Shown here: piece after piece, positions 28,784 through 29,191 of the stretch | Layout: each line of letters starts with the position of its first letter | How positions within the stretch are numbered: the stretch's first letter is position 1 | DNA from: a virus | Strand: one strand, 5' to 3' | Virus record (IMG/VR): IMGVR_UViG_3300032304_001044 | Span: 1 to 29,191 of that record | Length of the DNA: 29,191 bases | The notes under the pieces: generated by a model | Database searches by the model: none | What the model was told of the DNA's origin: nothing | The model's input: only the letters and a program-made list of their open reading frames with translations | Program-made: the position numbers and the translations under genes

Positions 28784-29191
28784 ATGTATATTTTAACCTT
28801 AGATGATAAGAGTTTTGACTTATCTAAGATGCCAGACGAATTAGAAGACGATATTAGATTCAGTGTTTTAGATAACAACGATCCTAACAATCCAGATTTT
28901 TTCTTTATTCCTCTAATATTTTTAGAAAGTTTTAACAGTCCAGCCATGGTGTTGAACATCGGCGGACACGAAGTAACAATGCCCATCGATTGGAGTATTG
29001 CTGTAGGTGACAGCGAGTGCGGCAGTGAACTGGAAGTACTGCCACTGACCAGTCTAAATGACAGGGGATTCGAAGCGTTTATTTTTAATCCGCTGTCGGC
29101 ATTCAAGCACGAGTATGCACAGATTGAAATTGTAAATGTCTACAATGATGTCAAATGGTTCTTTCCTAAAATGAAAAATAACCAATTACTA
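28784..29191 (+). CDS. Conserved T4-like phage protein, 3'-truncated
   Basis: From ATG 28784 (with CGGAG upstream at 28774-28778) 136 codons are open to the window end, so the gene continues beyond it. The product begins MYILTLDDKSFDLSKM and contains P-M-x-W-S-I-like P-I-D-W-S-I-A-V-G-D, L-E-V-L-P-L-T-S-L-N-D-R-G-F-E-A-F, F-N-P-L-S-A-F and V-K-W-F-F-P-K-M-K-N-N-Q-L-L. This pattern is familiar from cyanophage and pelagiphage genes near uvsW, whose function is unknown to me. Because it follows uvsW closely (19 nt), it is probably in the same operon. Confidence 0.75.
   Translation, partial: MYILTLDDKSFDLSKMPDELEDDIRFSVLDNNDPNNPDFFFIPLIFLESFNSPAMVLNIGGHEVTMPIDWSIAVGDSECGSELEVLPLTSLNDRGFEAFIFNPLSAFKHEYAQIEIVNVYNDVKWFFPKMKNNQLL

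Noticed and set aside
28603-29106. Minus-strand 167-aa frame at the window end
   Set aside because: It runs antisense to the end of uvsW and the conserved gene at 28784, both with clear family patterns; it has no motif or ribosome site.
1-29191. Prophage, plasmid or bacterial chromosome origin of the window
   Set aside because: All recognisable genes belong to a lytic T4-like phage; there is no integrase, repressor, attachment site or chromosomal housekeeping gene.

Overview
The window is a segment of a T4-like myovirus genome (Pantevenvirales type). The evidence is a collinear set of T4-family genes: a gp13-like neck protein, dNMP kinase (gp1), tail sheath (gp18), tail tube (gp19), a gp48/gp54-type tube initiator, head-completion nuclease (gp4), terminase subunits (gp16, gp17), ssDNA-binding protein (gp32), UvsX, UvsY and UvsW. 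The flavour (HNH-type small protein, 2-oxoglutarate oxygenase, very large sheath, small conserved ORFs beside uvsX/uvsY/uvsW) is that of marine or freshwater T4-like phages related to cyanophages and pelagiphages. No photosynthesis gene, tRNA, integrase, IS element or CRISPR array is seen, so the host cannot be named from this window.

Layout. 1-2151: 3' end of a fibre-like protein and a neck protein. 2159-3151: dNMP kinase behind a sigma70-like promoter, convergent with a small minus-strand HNH-type gene that has a perfect TATAAATA late box. 3209-9532: tail sheath, tail tube, terminator, tube initiator, a small conserved protein and gp4. 9543-13526: 2OG-Fe(II) oxygenase, gp16, two head-associated candidates, terminator, gp17. 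13538-16017: a 683-aa modular protein with a peptidoglycan-binding-like segment and Ala/Pro repeats, and a small membrane protein with a head-targeting-like N-terminus. 16018-19185: structured leader, gp32, small ORF, uvsX, small acidic ORF, uvsY. 19222-26029: a compact glycan-modification island (GT8-like, FkbM methyltransferase, class I methyltransferase, DxD glycosyltransferase, GT25-like, three paralogous capsule-transferase-like proteins, and a minus-strand DxD glycosyltransferase). 26061-29191: unknown 415-aa protein, uvsW, and the start of a conserved unknown gene that runs off the end.

How the genes work together. The tail genes build the contractile sheath and tube. gp16/gp17 package DNA and gp4 finishes the head. 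gp32-UvsX-UvsY-UvsW is the recombination-dependent replication set. The island inserted between uvsY and uvsW would build or decorate a glycan from host nucleotide-sugar donors, since no sugar-nucleotide synthesis gene is present here; whether the target is virion, DNA or host surface cannot be told.

The most notable regulatory pattern is that several late-type boxes (xxTAAATA) end exactly 5 nt before a start codon with no Shine-Dalgarno. This predicts leaderless late mRNAs for low-copy proteins, while sheath and tube have long leaders with AGGAG. One 12-bp palindrome (25169-25180) appears to serve as a bidirectional late promoter between two divergent glycosyltransferase genes only 15 bp apart.
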